The notes under the pieces were generated by a model, which had not been told where the DNA came from, did not search any database, and saw nothing but the letters and a program-made list of their open reading frames with translations. From the NCBI RefSeq assembly GCF_026626635.1, contig NZ_JAPNKA010000001.1:13394001-13458000 (forward strand): a stretch of 64,000 nt of DNA, given 5' to 3'. The stretch's first letter is position 1. Each line of letters starts with the position of its first letter. Below, in pieces: positions 36,263 through 44,820 of this stretch. This DNA is from Archangium lansingense (GTDB lineage Bacteria; Myxococcota; Myxococcia; Myxococcales; Myxococcaceae). The position numbers and the translations under genes are program-made.

Positions 36263-36785
36263 CACCGACTGGGCCAGGGCTCAGGACAGGCAGTCGGCGG
36301 AGTCGCTGATGCTCACGTTGGAGGGGGTGCTCGAGGAAGCGCGGCGCATGATCCACGCCGTGTCTGACCCCCACGAGCCCCGCTTCCGGTGGCGTCTGGG
36401 ATGGGGCGTGGTGAGCGCCGTCACGGTATGCGCCCTGCTCCTCGCGCTGATGCGTCTGGCCCCTGTGTCCCAACCCCCGAGCACCCTACCAGCGCCCCCG
36501 AGCCACGAGGTGCTCACGGCAGTCGAGACGTCGGACTTCCGCTCATGGCTCGCGGACACCACCCCCCCGGGGCAACTCGTGCTCGCCCGACCTCTCCCGA
36601 AAGAGCCCTTCAAAGGACAGAAGCGCCCTCCCTGCACTCGCTACACCGAGGTCGAGCTCGTCGGCGGCTGCTGGGCACCTCACAAGCTCAAGGCCCCGTG
36701 CCCGGAGGACCTCTTCGAGTACCAAGGGGAGTGCTACCTACCCTCGTTCAGTGCCAAGCCACCGCCCTCGTCACTCGGGCAGTAA
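36255..36785 (+). pseudogene. C-terminal fragment of a myxobacterial Ser/Thr kinase
   Basis: The frame ends with a region typical of the C-termini of myxobacterial Ser/Thr kinases: a membrane helix (VSAVTVCALLLALMRLAP), a Ser/Pro-rich linker, then FKGQKRPPCTRYTEVELVGG, CWAPHKLKAPCPEDLFEYQG and ECYLPSF with four conserved cysteines. The kinase domain itself is missing; the frame opens at a GTG directly at the junction with the IS701 relic. This is a truncated relic, perhaps cut by the insertion sequence. A short protein might still be made. Confidence 0.65.
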
Positions 36786-36851
36786 AGGGCGCGAGCAGGC
36801 TCTCGCTAGGGGCAATGCGCCGGTACGAGTCCTTCGACTCATTCCCGGAGC

Positions 36852-37460
36852 TCAGACCTCGAGGAATTTGATACCGGTGATGCCCTCGGCCTCCATGGCT
36901 GACTTGACGTGCTCGGAGACGATGAGGACCACCAGCCATCCCCAGGGCCGGAAGATATGGGCCCTCCCAATCTTCGCCGGGTCCACCTTCAGCCCTCGAA
37001 CATTCCGGTATTCGCCTACTCTGTCTGGCTCCCCATCCTCTGGTCCCCAATAAAACACCTCGTCACACCGGGCATCGTCGACGCATCGGATGACCTGCAG
37101 GGCGTTGAGGATGAACCAGGGCTGCGTCTGCCCCTCCACCTCCACGGGGATGAACTGCACCTCCTTCTGGAGCCCCAGACGCTCGAAGAGTGAGACCACC
37201 CGCCGGTGGACGATAGGAATCCCCATGGCCTCGCTGAATTCGAGCGCGACGCCCGCCGGCTTCATGGACAAGCGAATCGGCCTCTCGATTTCCAGGACTC
37301 GCCCCTCGTTGAATCGCCAGGTGTCGAATAACTCGCGCTCGTCATCGTCCTCACGCGCGCCCGAGCCCCCTCCATCCTTGAAGAGAGGAAACCTCAGCAG
37401 CCAGCGCCCTGGGACGTACATGTCATCATATAATTTGAAATACCTTACTTGCTCCGTCAT
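36852..37460 (-). CDS. Imm11 family immunity protein paired with AHH toxin
   Basis: A 202-aa protein beginning MTEQVRYFKLYDDMYVPGRW and ending GITGIKFLEV. It shares the Imm11 core IVHRRVVSLFERLGLQKEVQ and IRCVDDARCDEVFYWGPEDG with two other copies in this window. Its ATG overlaps the toxin stop as ATGA, so toxin and antidote are translationally coupled with the toxin first. It should bind and neutralise the AHH nuclease domain in the cytosol. The variable 25-residue insert DGGGSGAREDDDERELFD probably contributes specificity. Confidence 0.88.
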   Translation of the reverse strand: MTEQVRYFKLYDDMYVPGRWLLRFPLFKDGGGSGAREDDDERELFDTWRFNEGRVLEIERPIRLSMKPAGVALEFSEAMGIPIVHRRVVSLFERLGLQKEVQFIPVEVEGQTQPWFILNALQVIRCVDDARCDEVFYWGPEDGEPDRVGEYRNVRGLKVDPAKIGRAHIFRPWGWLVVLIVSEHVKSAMEAEGITGIKFLEV

Positions 37461-38818
37461 GGCGTCCTCGTGGCCAGCTTGTTGAGAATGGAGCCTGGCG
37501 TACAGACTTCCCTTGCGATCCTGTCAAGTTCATCCACGAGCTTCGCTCGACATTCAGCGTGAGTCCTGCAGGTGCCAAGCACGCCTCTCAATCCTTCGAA
37601 AATCTCACGGTGGTACGCCTCGGGGTGGGGCCCCTTGTGGTCTCGCAGGTAGACGATGTTCACCGGGTCATCCTGGGTCATCCCCGCTCGTTCGAAGAAC
37701 TCCTCGAAACGAGGCGTCCAAGGGCCACCATTGCTCTCCGATATGTCATTCTTGTTGGTGCACAGGTGGTGGCGATGGTGGCCGTCCTGCCCCGACTCGG
37801 CACATGCCCCCGTCGTCCGTGCAGCGGACACCGCCGACGTCACCGCCGCAGCCGCCGTGCTCCCCGTCACCCCCATCAGCACCACCGTCCCATCCGCCAC
37901 CTTCACCTGCGCCCTCGTCCCCGCCACCACCCTCACGATTCCCCTCGCCCCTCCTCCCGCCATGGCGAAGCGCGGCGGTGACAGGCTCGCCCATAGCCCT
38001 CCCTTCGGCACCTCTGGCAATCTCCTCGCCAGCTTCGCCCCCGCCATCGTCACCAGCACCCTCAGCCCCACTCCTCCCAGCGCCTTCCCAAACCTCTCGG
38101 CCACCGCCTCCAACTCCTCCCTCGTCCTCGCCGCCTCCGCCTCCTGGTACAGCCTCAGGCACGCCTGCCCCACGTTGTAGAGCTCCGCCGCGCTGTACGT
38201 CAGCAGCAGTCCCACCGTGACGGCTCCCGCCAACGCCTTGCTGAACACCGGCTCCGGTACCGCCCACGCCAGCATGTACAGCATCATGGACGTCCCCACG
38301 GACAGCAGGACGGCGGGCGAGCTGAACAGCTCCAGCGCCGCCTCCCTCACTCCGTCCCCCATGTAGCGCGGCGAGAGCTTCAGCGCCTGAAACCACCTGG
38401 CACTCTCCAGTGTCCCCGGCAGTTGCACCTGCGCCGGCCCCAGCAGCTCCTCGTACTCCTCCCTCACCCTCCTCTCCAACGCCGAGGGCCTCGCCTCCTC
38501 CGCTGGCACATGGCCCGCCAGGGCCAACATCGCCGCCGGGTGCGGCTTCTCCTTCTTCCTCCTGCTCGCCTGCTGGAATTCCTCCTCCAGCGCCTCCACC
38601 ACCTCCCTCGCCTCTTCCTTCCTCCACAGCCCCAGCGCCGGGTTCGGCTTCAACCTCTTGAAGCTCAGCCTCAGCCCCTGCCCCTCGTCCCCCTGGTACC
38701 CGCTCACCCCCACCTCCTCCAGCACCGGCACCGGCAGCTCGTCCTTGGCCCTTGCTGGTGTGCCCCCCAGCGCCACCAGCAACGCCAGGCAGAAGGCGTG
38801 AGCAACTCTCGGCTCCAT
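37457..38818 (-). CDS. Secreted polymorphic toxin with C-terminal AHH nuclease domain
   Basis: A 453-aa toxin. Signal peptide (LALLVALGGTPARA), an amphipathic region with two membrane helices (SVGTSMMLYMLAWAVPEP, AGAVTVGLLLTYSAAEL), then a Gly/Ala-rich segment and the C-terminal AHH nuclease, with GHHRHHLCTNKN from residue 346 and RDHKGPHPEAYHREIFEGL. AHH proteins belong to the HNH/ENDO VII superfamily of toxins that cut nucleic acid. The organisation resembles myxobacterial SitA-type toxins delivered to kin by outer-membrane exchange, although a lipobox cysteine is not seen. It is encoded directly upstream of its Imm11 antidote. The N-terminal half is nearly identical to the deletion fusion at 27-28.5 kb. 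Confidence 0.85.
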   Translation of the reverse strand: MEPRVAHAFCLALLVALGGTPARAKDELPVPVLEEVGVSGYQGDEGQGLRLSFKRLKPNPALGLWRKEEAREVVEALEEEFQQASRRKKEKPHPAAMLALAGHVPAEEARPSALERRVREEYEELLGPAQVQLPGTLESARWFQALKLSPRYMGDGVREAALELFSSPAVLLSVGTSMMLYMLAWAVPEPVFSKALAGAVTVGLLLTYSAAELYNVGQACLRLYQEAEAARTREELEAVAERFGKALGGVGLRVLVTMAGAKLARRLPEVPKGGLWASLSPPRFAMAGGGARGIVRVVAGTRAQVKVADGTVVLMGVTGSTAAAAVTSAVSAARTTGACAESGQDGHHRHHLCTNKNDISESNGGPWTPRFEEFFERAGMTQDDPVNIVYLRDHKGPHPEAYHREIFEGLRGVLGTCRTHAECRAKLVDELDRIAREVCTPGSILNKLATRTP

Positions 38819-39010
38819 GTCCGGCTCCTCCGGCCCTTCGAAGCCAGGGCGGTGGAGGGGGATCAGACCCGGCCCAGCTCGGCCCCGTCAATTGCGCAGC
38901 GCTCGGCCTTGCTGGCCCCAGCCGCCGCCTCCTCCGCCGCCCTGCTCCAACCCGCCGCCCAGAATGAGTGAACGCCGCGAGTGGACCAGGCACGCAGCCT
39001 GACCGCACCT

Positions 39011-39817
39011 TCAGCGCGGGTTCTGCGCCGCGAGGCTCGGCGTGCGCGGACGCATCAGCCGCGCGGACAAACGCGCCACGAACTCGCGCGTGAACCAGCG
39101 ACTCGACAGCGCGGTGAAGTAGTTGCCCAGGCCATGCACCACGTGTGACCGATTCGCGTCGAACGCCTCGAGCCCCACGCGCACCACATCCTCCGCCGAC
39201 GCCTTCTTGCCGAACGCCGCCTCTTCACCCGCTCGCGCGAAGAACGGCGTGTCGGTCGCACCCGGGCACAGCGCCAGCACGCGCACGCCGCGCTCGCGGT
39301 ATTCGGCCCAGAGCGCTTCGCTGAACGACAGCACGAAGGCCTTGCTCGCCGCGTAGACCGCCATGAACGGTACCGCCTGAAAGGCCGCCGTCGACGCCAC
39401 CTGGATGACTCCTCCCTGGCGGCGCTCGAGGTCGGGCAGGAAGACATGCGTCAACTCGACCAGTGCGCCGATGTTGAGATCGATCTCTTCCCGCTGAGTC
39501 TCCAGGGAGACCGCCTCGAAGGGCCCGTAACTCGCGAAGCCCGCGTTGTTGATCAACACATCGACCGTGAGTCCCAGGCCGTGTACCGCGTCGCGAACCC
39601 GTTTCGCCGCGCCCGGCTTCGCCAGGTCCTCGGCCAGCACCTCCACCTTCACCCCGTGCGCCTTCGTCAGCGAGGCCGCCAGACTCCGAAGCCGCTCCTC
39701 ACCTCGCGCCACCAACACCAGTCGCGCCCGGCGGCGTGCCAGTTCCGAAGCGAACGCCGCTCCGATGCCCGTGGAACCGCCCGTCACCACCACTGTCTTG
39801 TCAGCGAAATCGAACAT
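39011..39817 (-). CDS. Short-chain dehydrogenase/reductase
   Basis: A 268-aa SDR; ATG 39817 with GAAGGAGATA 3-4 bases upstream. Motifs: the nucleotide-binding TGGSTGIGAAF near residues 12-22, NNAG at 90, the catalytic tetrad visible as SPSer in VASTAAFQ and YAASK (Tyr-x-x-x-Lys). The first part VTGGSTGIG lies at residue 11. The C-terminus (FTREFVARLSARLMRPRT) is a basic extension common in bacterial SDRs acting on short or membrane-derived substrates. It is divergent from a LysR gene 80 bases away, which probably controls it. Confidence 0.87.
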   Translation of the reverse strand: MFDFADKTVVVTGGSTGIGAAFASELARRRARLVLVARGEERLRSLAASLTKAHGVKVEVLAEDLAKPGAAKRVRDAVHGLGLTVDVLINNAGFASYGPFEAVSLETQREEIDLNIGALVELTHVFLPDLERRQGGVIQVASTAAFQAVPFMAVYAASKAFVLSFSEALWAEYRERGVRVLALCPGATDTPFFARAGEEAAFGKKASAEDVVRVGLEAFDANRSHVVHGLGNYFTALSSRWFTREFVARLSARLMRPRTPSLAAQNPR

Positions 39818-39896
39818 GGGTATCTCCTTCTGCGCCCATGATGCGAGTCCGGTCGGTTCCCAGGAACGGGCATTGTTGGTAACCTGTTTTCCATCC

Positions 39897-40787
39897 ATGC
39901 AAACCCTCGCGCCCACCTGGGATGATCTCCGCGTCCTGCTGGCCCTGCACCGGAACAACAGCTTCCTGGCGGCAGGGCGTGCGCTGGGCGTGTCCACCTC
40001 CACCGTGGCTCGGCGCATCGAGGCGCTGGAAGTAGCGCTGGGTCGCCCGCTCGTGCACCGCGGCAGCGCAGGCACCTCGGTGGAACCCGGCGCGCTCGAG
40101 CTGGTGTTCCTCGCCGAGCAGCTCGAGCACGGGCTGGAAGCCGCGCGGCGAGATGAAGGGAATGCGACCTCGAGTCTCACGGGCACGGTGCGCCTCTCGG
40201 TGGGTGAGGGCTTCGTACGCCCGCTGACGCAGCTGCTTTCGGAGCTGCGCCGCAAACACCCGGAGATGCACTTCGAGCTCATCTCCGAGTCGCGCATGAG
40301 CGACCTCTCGCGCCGCGAGGCCGACATCGGAATCCGTAAGACGCGTTCCTCGTCACCGGTGCTGGTGGAGAAGTCCGTGGGGCGGCTGCGCTTCGCGCTC
40401 TTCGCGTCACAGAGCTATGTCGAGCGGAGACTGCGCGGGGGTCAGCTCCGGGCGGGAGACTTCGAGCGTCACGACTTCATCGGCTACGACGGTCCGCTGC
40501 GCACGCTGCCGCAGGAGCAATGGTTGGTGGAGCAGGGTGCGACGCGGTTTCCGTTCCGCTCCAATTCCGACTTCGCCCTGCAGACGGCCACCGAGCGTGG
40601 TCAGGGCATCTGTCTGCTGGCCGAAGCGCTGGGGCGCGAGCTCGAAGGCCTCGTGAGACTCGACGTGGATGTGCCATTGCCCTCAGTGCCGGTGTTCCTC
40701 GTGTTTCATCGCGAGCTGCGGCAGGTGCCACGCATCCGCGTGGTGGCGAGCGCGCTCGAAGCGGCGCTGCGTCACGCGCTGAGCTGA
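39897..40787 (+). CDS. LysR family transcriptional regulator
   Basis: A 296-aa LysR protein; ATG 39897. The N-terminal winged helix is LAAGRALGVSTSTVARRIEA (about residues 22-41), then GRPLVHRGSAGTSVEPGAL, and an effector domain (SVGEGFVRPLTQLLSELRR, ADIGIRKTRSS). The divergent SDR gene is the likely target. The inducer is unknown. A longer frame from 39546 overlaps the SDR coding region and is rejected as start. Confidence 0.88.
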   Translation: MQTLAPTWDDLRVLLALHRNNSFLAAGRALGVSTSTVARRIEALEVALGRPLVHRGSAGTSVEPGALELVFLAEQLEHGLEAARRDEGNATSSLTGTVRLSVGEGFVRPLTQLLSELRRKHPEMHFELISESRMSDLSRREADIGIRKTRSSSPVLVEKSVGRLRFALFASQSYVERRLRGGQLRAGDFERHDFIGYDGPLRTLPQEQWLVEQGATRFPFRSNSDFALQTATERGQGICLLAEALGRELEGLVRLDVDVPLPSVPVFLVFHRELRQVPRIRVVASALEAALRHALS

Positions 40788-41264
40788 GCACGCCCACCCC
40801 GGAGGGCGAGGGGTGATTGTGCTCAGTGGTCTGACCCGGGAGTGTCGAGGGAAGCCAGGTGCGCAGAAGTTCCCGACACAATCGTGTGGCCTCCGCACTG
40901 CGTCTGAAGCGACGGCAGGCCGACCTCCCGGTCGCGCGCTGCGCAAAGTTGTCCAACTGTTGGACAACTTTCTGAAGGCCGAGCCCGACAGAGCTGCCAG
41001 CCCTGCCCGACCTCCATCGGATGACGTGGGCTAGAAGCAGGCATTCCTGCGGACGGAGAGGTGTTTGCTGAAATCCGTCTGGAGATGCAGGGGGAGGGCG
41101 TGGCCGTGAAGCGGATGCTGCCACCGGTGGACACGTCCAAATCCGGGGCCTCCCTGACGCCCTTGTCGCGGTTCCGCGTCACGCCCCCTGGGACTCCCCC
41201 CGCGCGCGTGTGGTTCGCGCCTTGCACAGCCGCTCCGGCGCAATCCTTTCCACCGGGAGCTCCG
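40788..41264. repeat. REP-like intergenic repeat block
   Basis: This 477-bp gap has no supported gene. Its first part (40801-40840: GGAGGGCGAGGGG through CTCAGTGGTCTGACCCG) shares over 35 bases with 45736-45776. Its middle holds a palindrome with 13-bp arms (40945-40971) that recurs at 57504-57528. The last part carries the promoter of the gene at 41265. Confidence 0.65.
40945..40971. repeat. Odd-centred palindrome AAAGTTGTCCAAC-T-GTTGGACAACTTT
   Basis: AAAGTTGTCCAAC and its complement GTTGGACAACTTT flank a single T. The stem is perfect over 13 bp. A close copy (one mismatch at the outer part) lies at 57504-57528. It may be a bidirectional terminator, a protein-binding palindrome or part of a repeat family. 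The 3' T run after the stem (ACTTTCTG) is weak. Confidence 0.65.
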
Positions 41265-42275
41265 ATGCGCCTCAAGCCCTTCCTGTTCGTTGCCTGTCTG
41301 CTCCAATTGCCCCTGGTCCTCGCGGTGTCACTGCACGCGTCACCCGCCGAGGCCTGCGATCCGCTCGGGACACAGCATTCCTATTACACACTCACCGAGA
41401 GCTTCCCCGCGGACGGGGCCTCGAATGTGCCTCTCGACGCGGTGGTGCTGTTCACGTCGCAAACCTGGACACTCGGCACCTTGGCGACCGTCCCCGTCAC
41501 CGTCCACGACGTCCTCTCCGTCACCGTGACGGACTCCGACACGGGTGAGCCCGCTCCCGGACGGGTGCGCTCCTGGTGGGGCTACCCCGCGGGTGAAGCC
41601 TGGCGGCCCGACGCCCCGTTGCTCCCGAACCGGCGCTACACGTTCGTCGCGGCCCTGCAACAGAGTGAGTCCCGTCCCGATTGGGCCCAGGGACCCACGG
41701 AGCTGCGCGGCTCTTTCACGACCGGAGCGCAGCTGTCTCCGCCACTCGAGCTGCTCGGCGGGCTGTACGTGGCGCTCGAGCCCTTCGAGACGGACAAGTT
41801 CGACTGCTCGCCCGGCCTCTGTTCCTGCGAGAGGATCGGCCGGGAGGTGAGCACCCGCGCCCGGGTCCGGGTCCCCGGCGTCCAGGGCGGAAGCTCCCTC
41901 GGCTCCTATGAATTCGAGCTCTGGGTGGCGGACAACACGCCCTACCGCTTCGGCGAGCCGGACCAGCAGCTGGAGCACAAGGTCCTCTGGGGCGTCTGGG
42001 GGGTGGAGACCTCGGGCGAGCCCACCGACTCCACCTTCGAGATGCCCCGGCATGACGCCAAATACACCCCGTGCTTCTCCTGGCGCGTGATCGATTCCGC
42101 GGGGAACGCACGCGAGGGCGAGCCGGTCTGTCTGAAGGAGGAAGTCGAGCCCCCGAGCTCCATCTTCGGATGCTCGGTGGCCCAGGATGCGCGGGGCTCC
42201 CGGGGCACGGCGTTCCTGGTACTCCTGGGCGCGATGCTCACCGTGTGGCGCGTCCGTCGCCGGCCCGTGGCCTGA
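41265..42275 (+). CDS. Secreted protein with Ig-like domain and MYXO-CTERM-like tail
   Basis: A 336-aa protein from ATG 41265 (GGGAG 5 bases upstream). Signal peptide (VACLLQLPLVLAVSLHASPAEA), an N-terminal Big_5-like domain (SFPADGASNVPLDAVVLFTS), then a second beta-rich half with a cysteine cluster (CSPGLCSCERIG). The C-terminus (FGCSVAQDARGSRGTAFLVL, then LGAMLTVWRVRRR) has a Cys, a hydrophobic stretch and an Arg cluster, as in MYXO-CTERM sorting tails that anchor proteins on the myxobacterial cell surface. Longer frames from 41061 would bury the signal peptide and are rejected. Confidence 0.75.
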   Translation: MRLKPFLFVACLLQLPLVLAVSLHASPAEACDPLGTQHSYYTLTESFPADGASNVPLDAVVLFTSQTWTLGTLATVPVTVHDVLSVTVTDSDTGEPAPGRVRSWWGYPAGEAWRPDAPLLPNRRYTFVAALQQSESRPDWAQGPTELRGSFTTGAQLSPPLELLGGLYVALEPFETDKFDCSPGLCSCERIGREVSTRARVRVPGVQGGSSLGSYEFELWVADNTPYRFGEPDQQLEHKVLWGVWGVETSGEPTDSTFEMPRHDAKYTPCFSWRVIDSAGNAREGEPVCLKEEVEPPSSIFGCSVAQDARGSRGTAFLVLLGAMLTVWRVRRRPVA

Positions 42276-42352
42276 ACGCCTCGGACGACACGCAAGGGGG
42301 GGAGGAACGGTCTCCCCTACCCCGTGTCCGGACCAGGCGTCCGACGCTCAGC

Positions 42353-43612
42353 TCACCAGCGGAAGCCCTGCAGCGCGCTCACCCCGGTGCCGGTGATGTT
42401 GACGCTCGACGACATCGTCGGCCCGCCCCGCCCATCGGCGAAGTCGACCCCGACCACATAATGGCTCGGGCCTTCCGAGGTCGGTGCGAACGTCACGACC
42501 ACCGTGCAGCTCGCACCCCGCGCGAGCTCGGTGCCACAGGTGCCGCCCGTACCGGGATACGCCCCGCCCTTGAAGGTAAAGGGTCCCCCGGGATTCCGTC
42601 CCGACATCTGGGTGGCGGCCACCCCTCCCTGGTTGGTGAGCGTGAAGGTGTGATCCACCCCCGTTCCGACGGCGGCGGCACCGAAGTCGAACGATCTGCC
42701 CTCGGCGAAGACGATCGACGCGGGGAGCAACCCCTCTCCCTGGAGGACGAGCGGGATGCTCCGGGAGGAGAGCCCATCCTCATAGGAGAGCGACACCGTG
42801 GTCTTATGCGTCCCCGCCTCGAAGGGCAGGAAGCCCAGGACGAGGGTGCAGCTCTCCCCGGCGGCCAGGGTGCTCCAGCACGTGCCCCCCGCCCCGGGCG
42901 GGTGGCCTCCCTTGAAGGAGAAGGGCGCGGGAGGGAGGCGAGCCGAGAGCTGGAGCGCATCCACGTCGCCGGTATTCGTCAGGGTCACGGTGTTCCAGGC
43001 GTTCACCGTCAGGAGCACGCCGCCGAAATCGACTGTCGCTGGCGCGACGAGCACCTGCGCGCGCGCGCGCCCCGTCCCGGAGAGCCTCCGGACGTGGGCC
43101 ACCTGCAGCGGCCCACCGCCGAACCGAACCGAGAGCGTTCCACTCGCCGGCCCGCGCTCGGTGGGCGCGAAAGACACCGGGAACACGCACGAGGCCCCGG
43201 CGGCGAGCTCGCTCCCGCACGTGCCGCCCAGGCCCGGGAAGACGCCACCCGTGAACGAGAAGGCGGCGCCCTCCAGCGTCACCACGAGCTGCTGCGCCGC
43301 GCCCGTTCCCCGGTTGTGCAGGAAGAACCACTGCGTGGATGTGCTCCCGATGAAGGTCGCGTCCTCGCCGGCTCCGGAGGCCTCGGTGAGCTCGAGCAGC
43401 GCCAGCTCCGAAGTATCCGTCCCCCCATCCTCGAGGGAGTCCCCGCCCGTCCCCGTGCCGCCCCCGTCCTTCCCGGTGCCCGCATCCTGGAGGCTCTCTC
43501 CCCCCTCGTTTCCGTTGCCACCCGCACCAGGCAGCGCCCCCCCACACCCGGCCACCACCACGACGCACACGAGTCCCAGAAGCCAACGCTCCAAAAACAC
43601 ACTCTTCGACAT
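42353..43612 (-). CDS. Lipoprotein with choice-of-anchor D-like repeats
   Basis: A 419-aa protein; ATG 43612 with GGAGAGGG upstream. Signal peptide ending VVVVAGC, then a Gly/Thr/Asp linker. Three repeats of about 110 residues follow, each with a TLTNTG-type or LHNRGTGAAQQL strand and a GGTCGSELA-type cysteine motif (GGTCGSELAAGASCVFPVSF, GGTCWSTLAAGESCTLVLGF, GGTCGTELARGASCTVVVTF). These are Ig-like beta-sandwich domains of the choice-of-anchor D type, each probably with one disulfide. It should be an outer-surface adhesive or scaffolding lipoprotein. No partner is visible. Confidence 0.82.
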   Translation of the reverse strand: MSKSVFLERWLLGLVCVVVVAGCGGALPGAGGNGNEGGESLQDAGTGKDGGGTGTGGDSLEDGGTDTSELALLELTEASGAGEDATFIGSTSTQWFFLHNRGTGAAQQLVVTLEGAAFSFTGGVFPGLGGTCGSELAAGASCVFPVSFAPTERGPASGTLSVRFGGGPLQVAHVRRLSGTGRARAQVLVAPATVDFGGVLLTVNAWNTVTLTNTGDVDALQLSARLPPAPFSFKGGHPPGAGGTCWSTLAAGESCTLVLGFLPFEAGTHKTTVSLSYEDGLSSRSIPLVLQGEGLLPASIVFAEGRSFDFGAAAVGTGVDHTFTLTNQGGVAATQMSGRNPGGPFTFKGGAYPGTGGTCGTELARGASCTVVVTFAPTSEGPSHYVVGVDFADGRGGPTMSSSVNITGTGVSALQGFRW

Positions 43613-43777
43613 CACACACCCTCTCCGCCCCATGAGCCGGCCCCCACGGGAGAACAGGTGGCGGGTTCTACCCGCCCTCGTGCGGAGGCCAAGCGCTTTC
43701 GGAGGTCCCGGGGCGAGGGGCTCGAGGCGCGTCACCCAAGCCGGGGCGGAGCCGGGGTGGAGGCAGTCGGCGTTGAG

Positions 43778-43966
43778 CTACCGGAGCTCGACGTCGAACC
43801 TGCCGAACGTTTCGTGTGGCACCTCCGCGCCGAGCTGCCGGTAGCTCCTCGTGTTCCCCCCGACGCAGCCCCCGTCCGCCGTCGAAATGAAGTAGAGCGG
43901 CCCGCTGCTGACTCCCGCGTCCTCGAGTTGCACCTCGTAGATATGCTCCGGGCCCGCCGGGCACAC
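43778..43966 (-). pseudogene. Possible small lipoprotein fragment with a frameshift
   Basis: A 62-codon frame (GTG 43966) reads CPAGPEHIYEVQLED, then SGPLYFISTADGGCVGGNTR. Just upstream, in another frame, lies a strong hydrophobic stretch VLIVLLPLLFMASMLLLV. If the two were joined by one base shift, the result would be a normal lipoprotein signal followed by a Cys. The start lacks a ribosome-binding site and the gap to the divergent gene at 43982 is only 15 bases. I consider it a relic of a lipoprotein gene. Alternatively the hydrophobic frame is chance antisense. Confidence 0.35.
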
Positions 43967-43981
43967 CGCACCAGGAGGAGC

Positions 43982-44734
43982 ATGCTGGCCATGAAAAGCA
44001 GTGGAAGCAGGACGATGAGCACCTTGGGGCTGGCGGGTTTTCTCCTGGTGCTCGTGGCGGTCCTCGGTGCCCAGGCGCAGCCGCCCTCATCCAAGCTCCC
44101 TGGCCGTAAGCCAGACTCCAGGGAGCCCTGGGACGCGTTCCTTGGCCGAGCCGCACATTACGCCATTGGCAGGGAGTACAGCGTGCGGCACCCCTCCAGC
44201 GTCGTCTTCCTCGACAACGTCAACCTCTACAGCATTGTGAAGAGGGGCAAATTGGGGGACCCCGAGCGCCTTTCGGAGTTCGTGAGGCGCTTGCGTCCGG
44301 ACATCACCGATACCCGTCTCCTCGTGCTGTTCGAGCTCAAGCCGGACGATGAAGAGTCGCGCAGTGAAGGGAGAGAGCAGGTGGAGCGCTATCTGGCGGC
44401 CCTGAATGAGGCTGTCGACCCTGGCAAGCAACTCGTAAGAGGCACCGGCTTCGAGGGGACCCTCTTCCTCGAATTCGAGAATGGGGGAGCACTCTGGAAG
44501 TTGTCCTGGCGCACGCCAGAGCCCGGAGTGACGCTGTACCGCTGGAGCTACCGGTGCAAGAAGCCCGGTGCCTCCTGGAAGGAGCGGGCGGCCCAGAAGG
44601 AAGAGGAGGTGCCCAGGGAAGAGGTAGAGCAGCGCGGCGAATTGGCCGAGCAGGCGATCCGGGCTGCCTATGAAGGATGCGAACGCCCCAAGGGTTTCCA
44701 GGGCCAGGTCTATTTGCCCGCGGAATGCCGCTGA
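43982..44734 (+). CDS. Secreted protein with PD-(D/E)XK-like motif, candidate effector
   Basis: A 250-aa protein; ATG 43982 (AGGAGG upstream; ATG 43991 also possible). A signal peptide (LAGFLLVLVAVLGAQA) is followed by a short linker and a domain with LRPDITDTRLLVLFELKPDD and GREQVERYLAALNE. A PD...(D/E)xK spacing with an xQ-x-x-Y helix after it is the hallmark of restriction-endonuclease-fold toxins. The C-terminal helix is rich in Glu/Arg (EEVPREEVEQRGELAEQA). It is followed by an unrelated gene 86 bases on in the usual place of an immunity protein. Toxin function is inference from motif and context. Confidence 0.6.
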   Translation: MLAMKSSGSRTMSTLGLAGFLLVLVAVLGAQAQPPSSKLPGRKPDSREPWDAFLGRAAHYAIGREYSVRHPSSVVFLDNVNLYSIVKRGKLGDPERLSEFVRRLRPDITDTRLLVLFELKPDDEESRSEGREQVERYLAALNEAVDPGKQLVRGTGFEGTLFLEFENGGALWKLSWRTPEPGVTLYRWSYRCKKPGASWKERAAQKEEEVPREEVEQRGELAEQAIRAAYEGCERPKGFQGQVYLPAECR

Positions 44735-44820
44735 GCGGGCGGGCGGCGTTTGCGCTCTTGGCGCGCGCGAAGTGCCTGGCGCTTGAGGCACATCTGACCG
44801 CTATGGTAGGGCGCAAGGCC

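Noticed and set aside
36255..36473. Transposase frame continuing past the fragment
   Set aside because: IS701 similarity stops at about 36262; the upstream residues are shadow of the kinase relic.
42071..44734. An 887-codon plus-strand frame
   Set aside because: Only the last 250 codons have a signal peptide, ribosome-binding site and domain-like sequence. The first two thirds are antisense to the lipoprotein gene at 42353-43612 and are low-complexity Arg/Pro/Gly.
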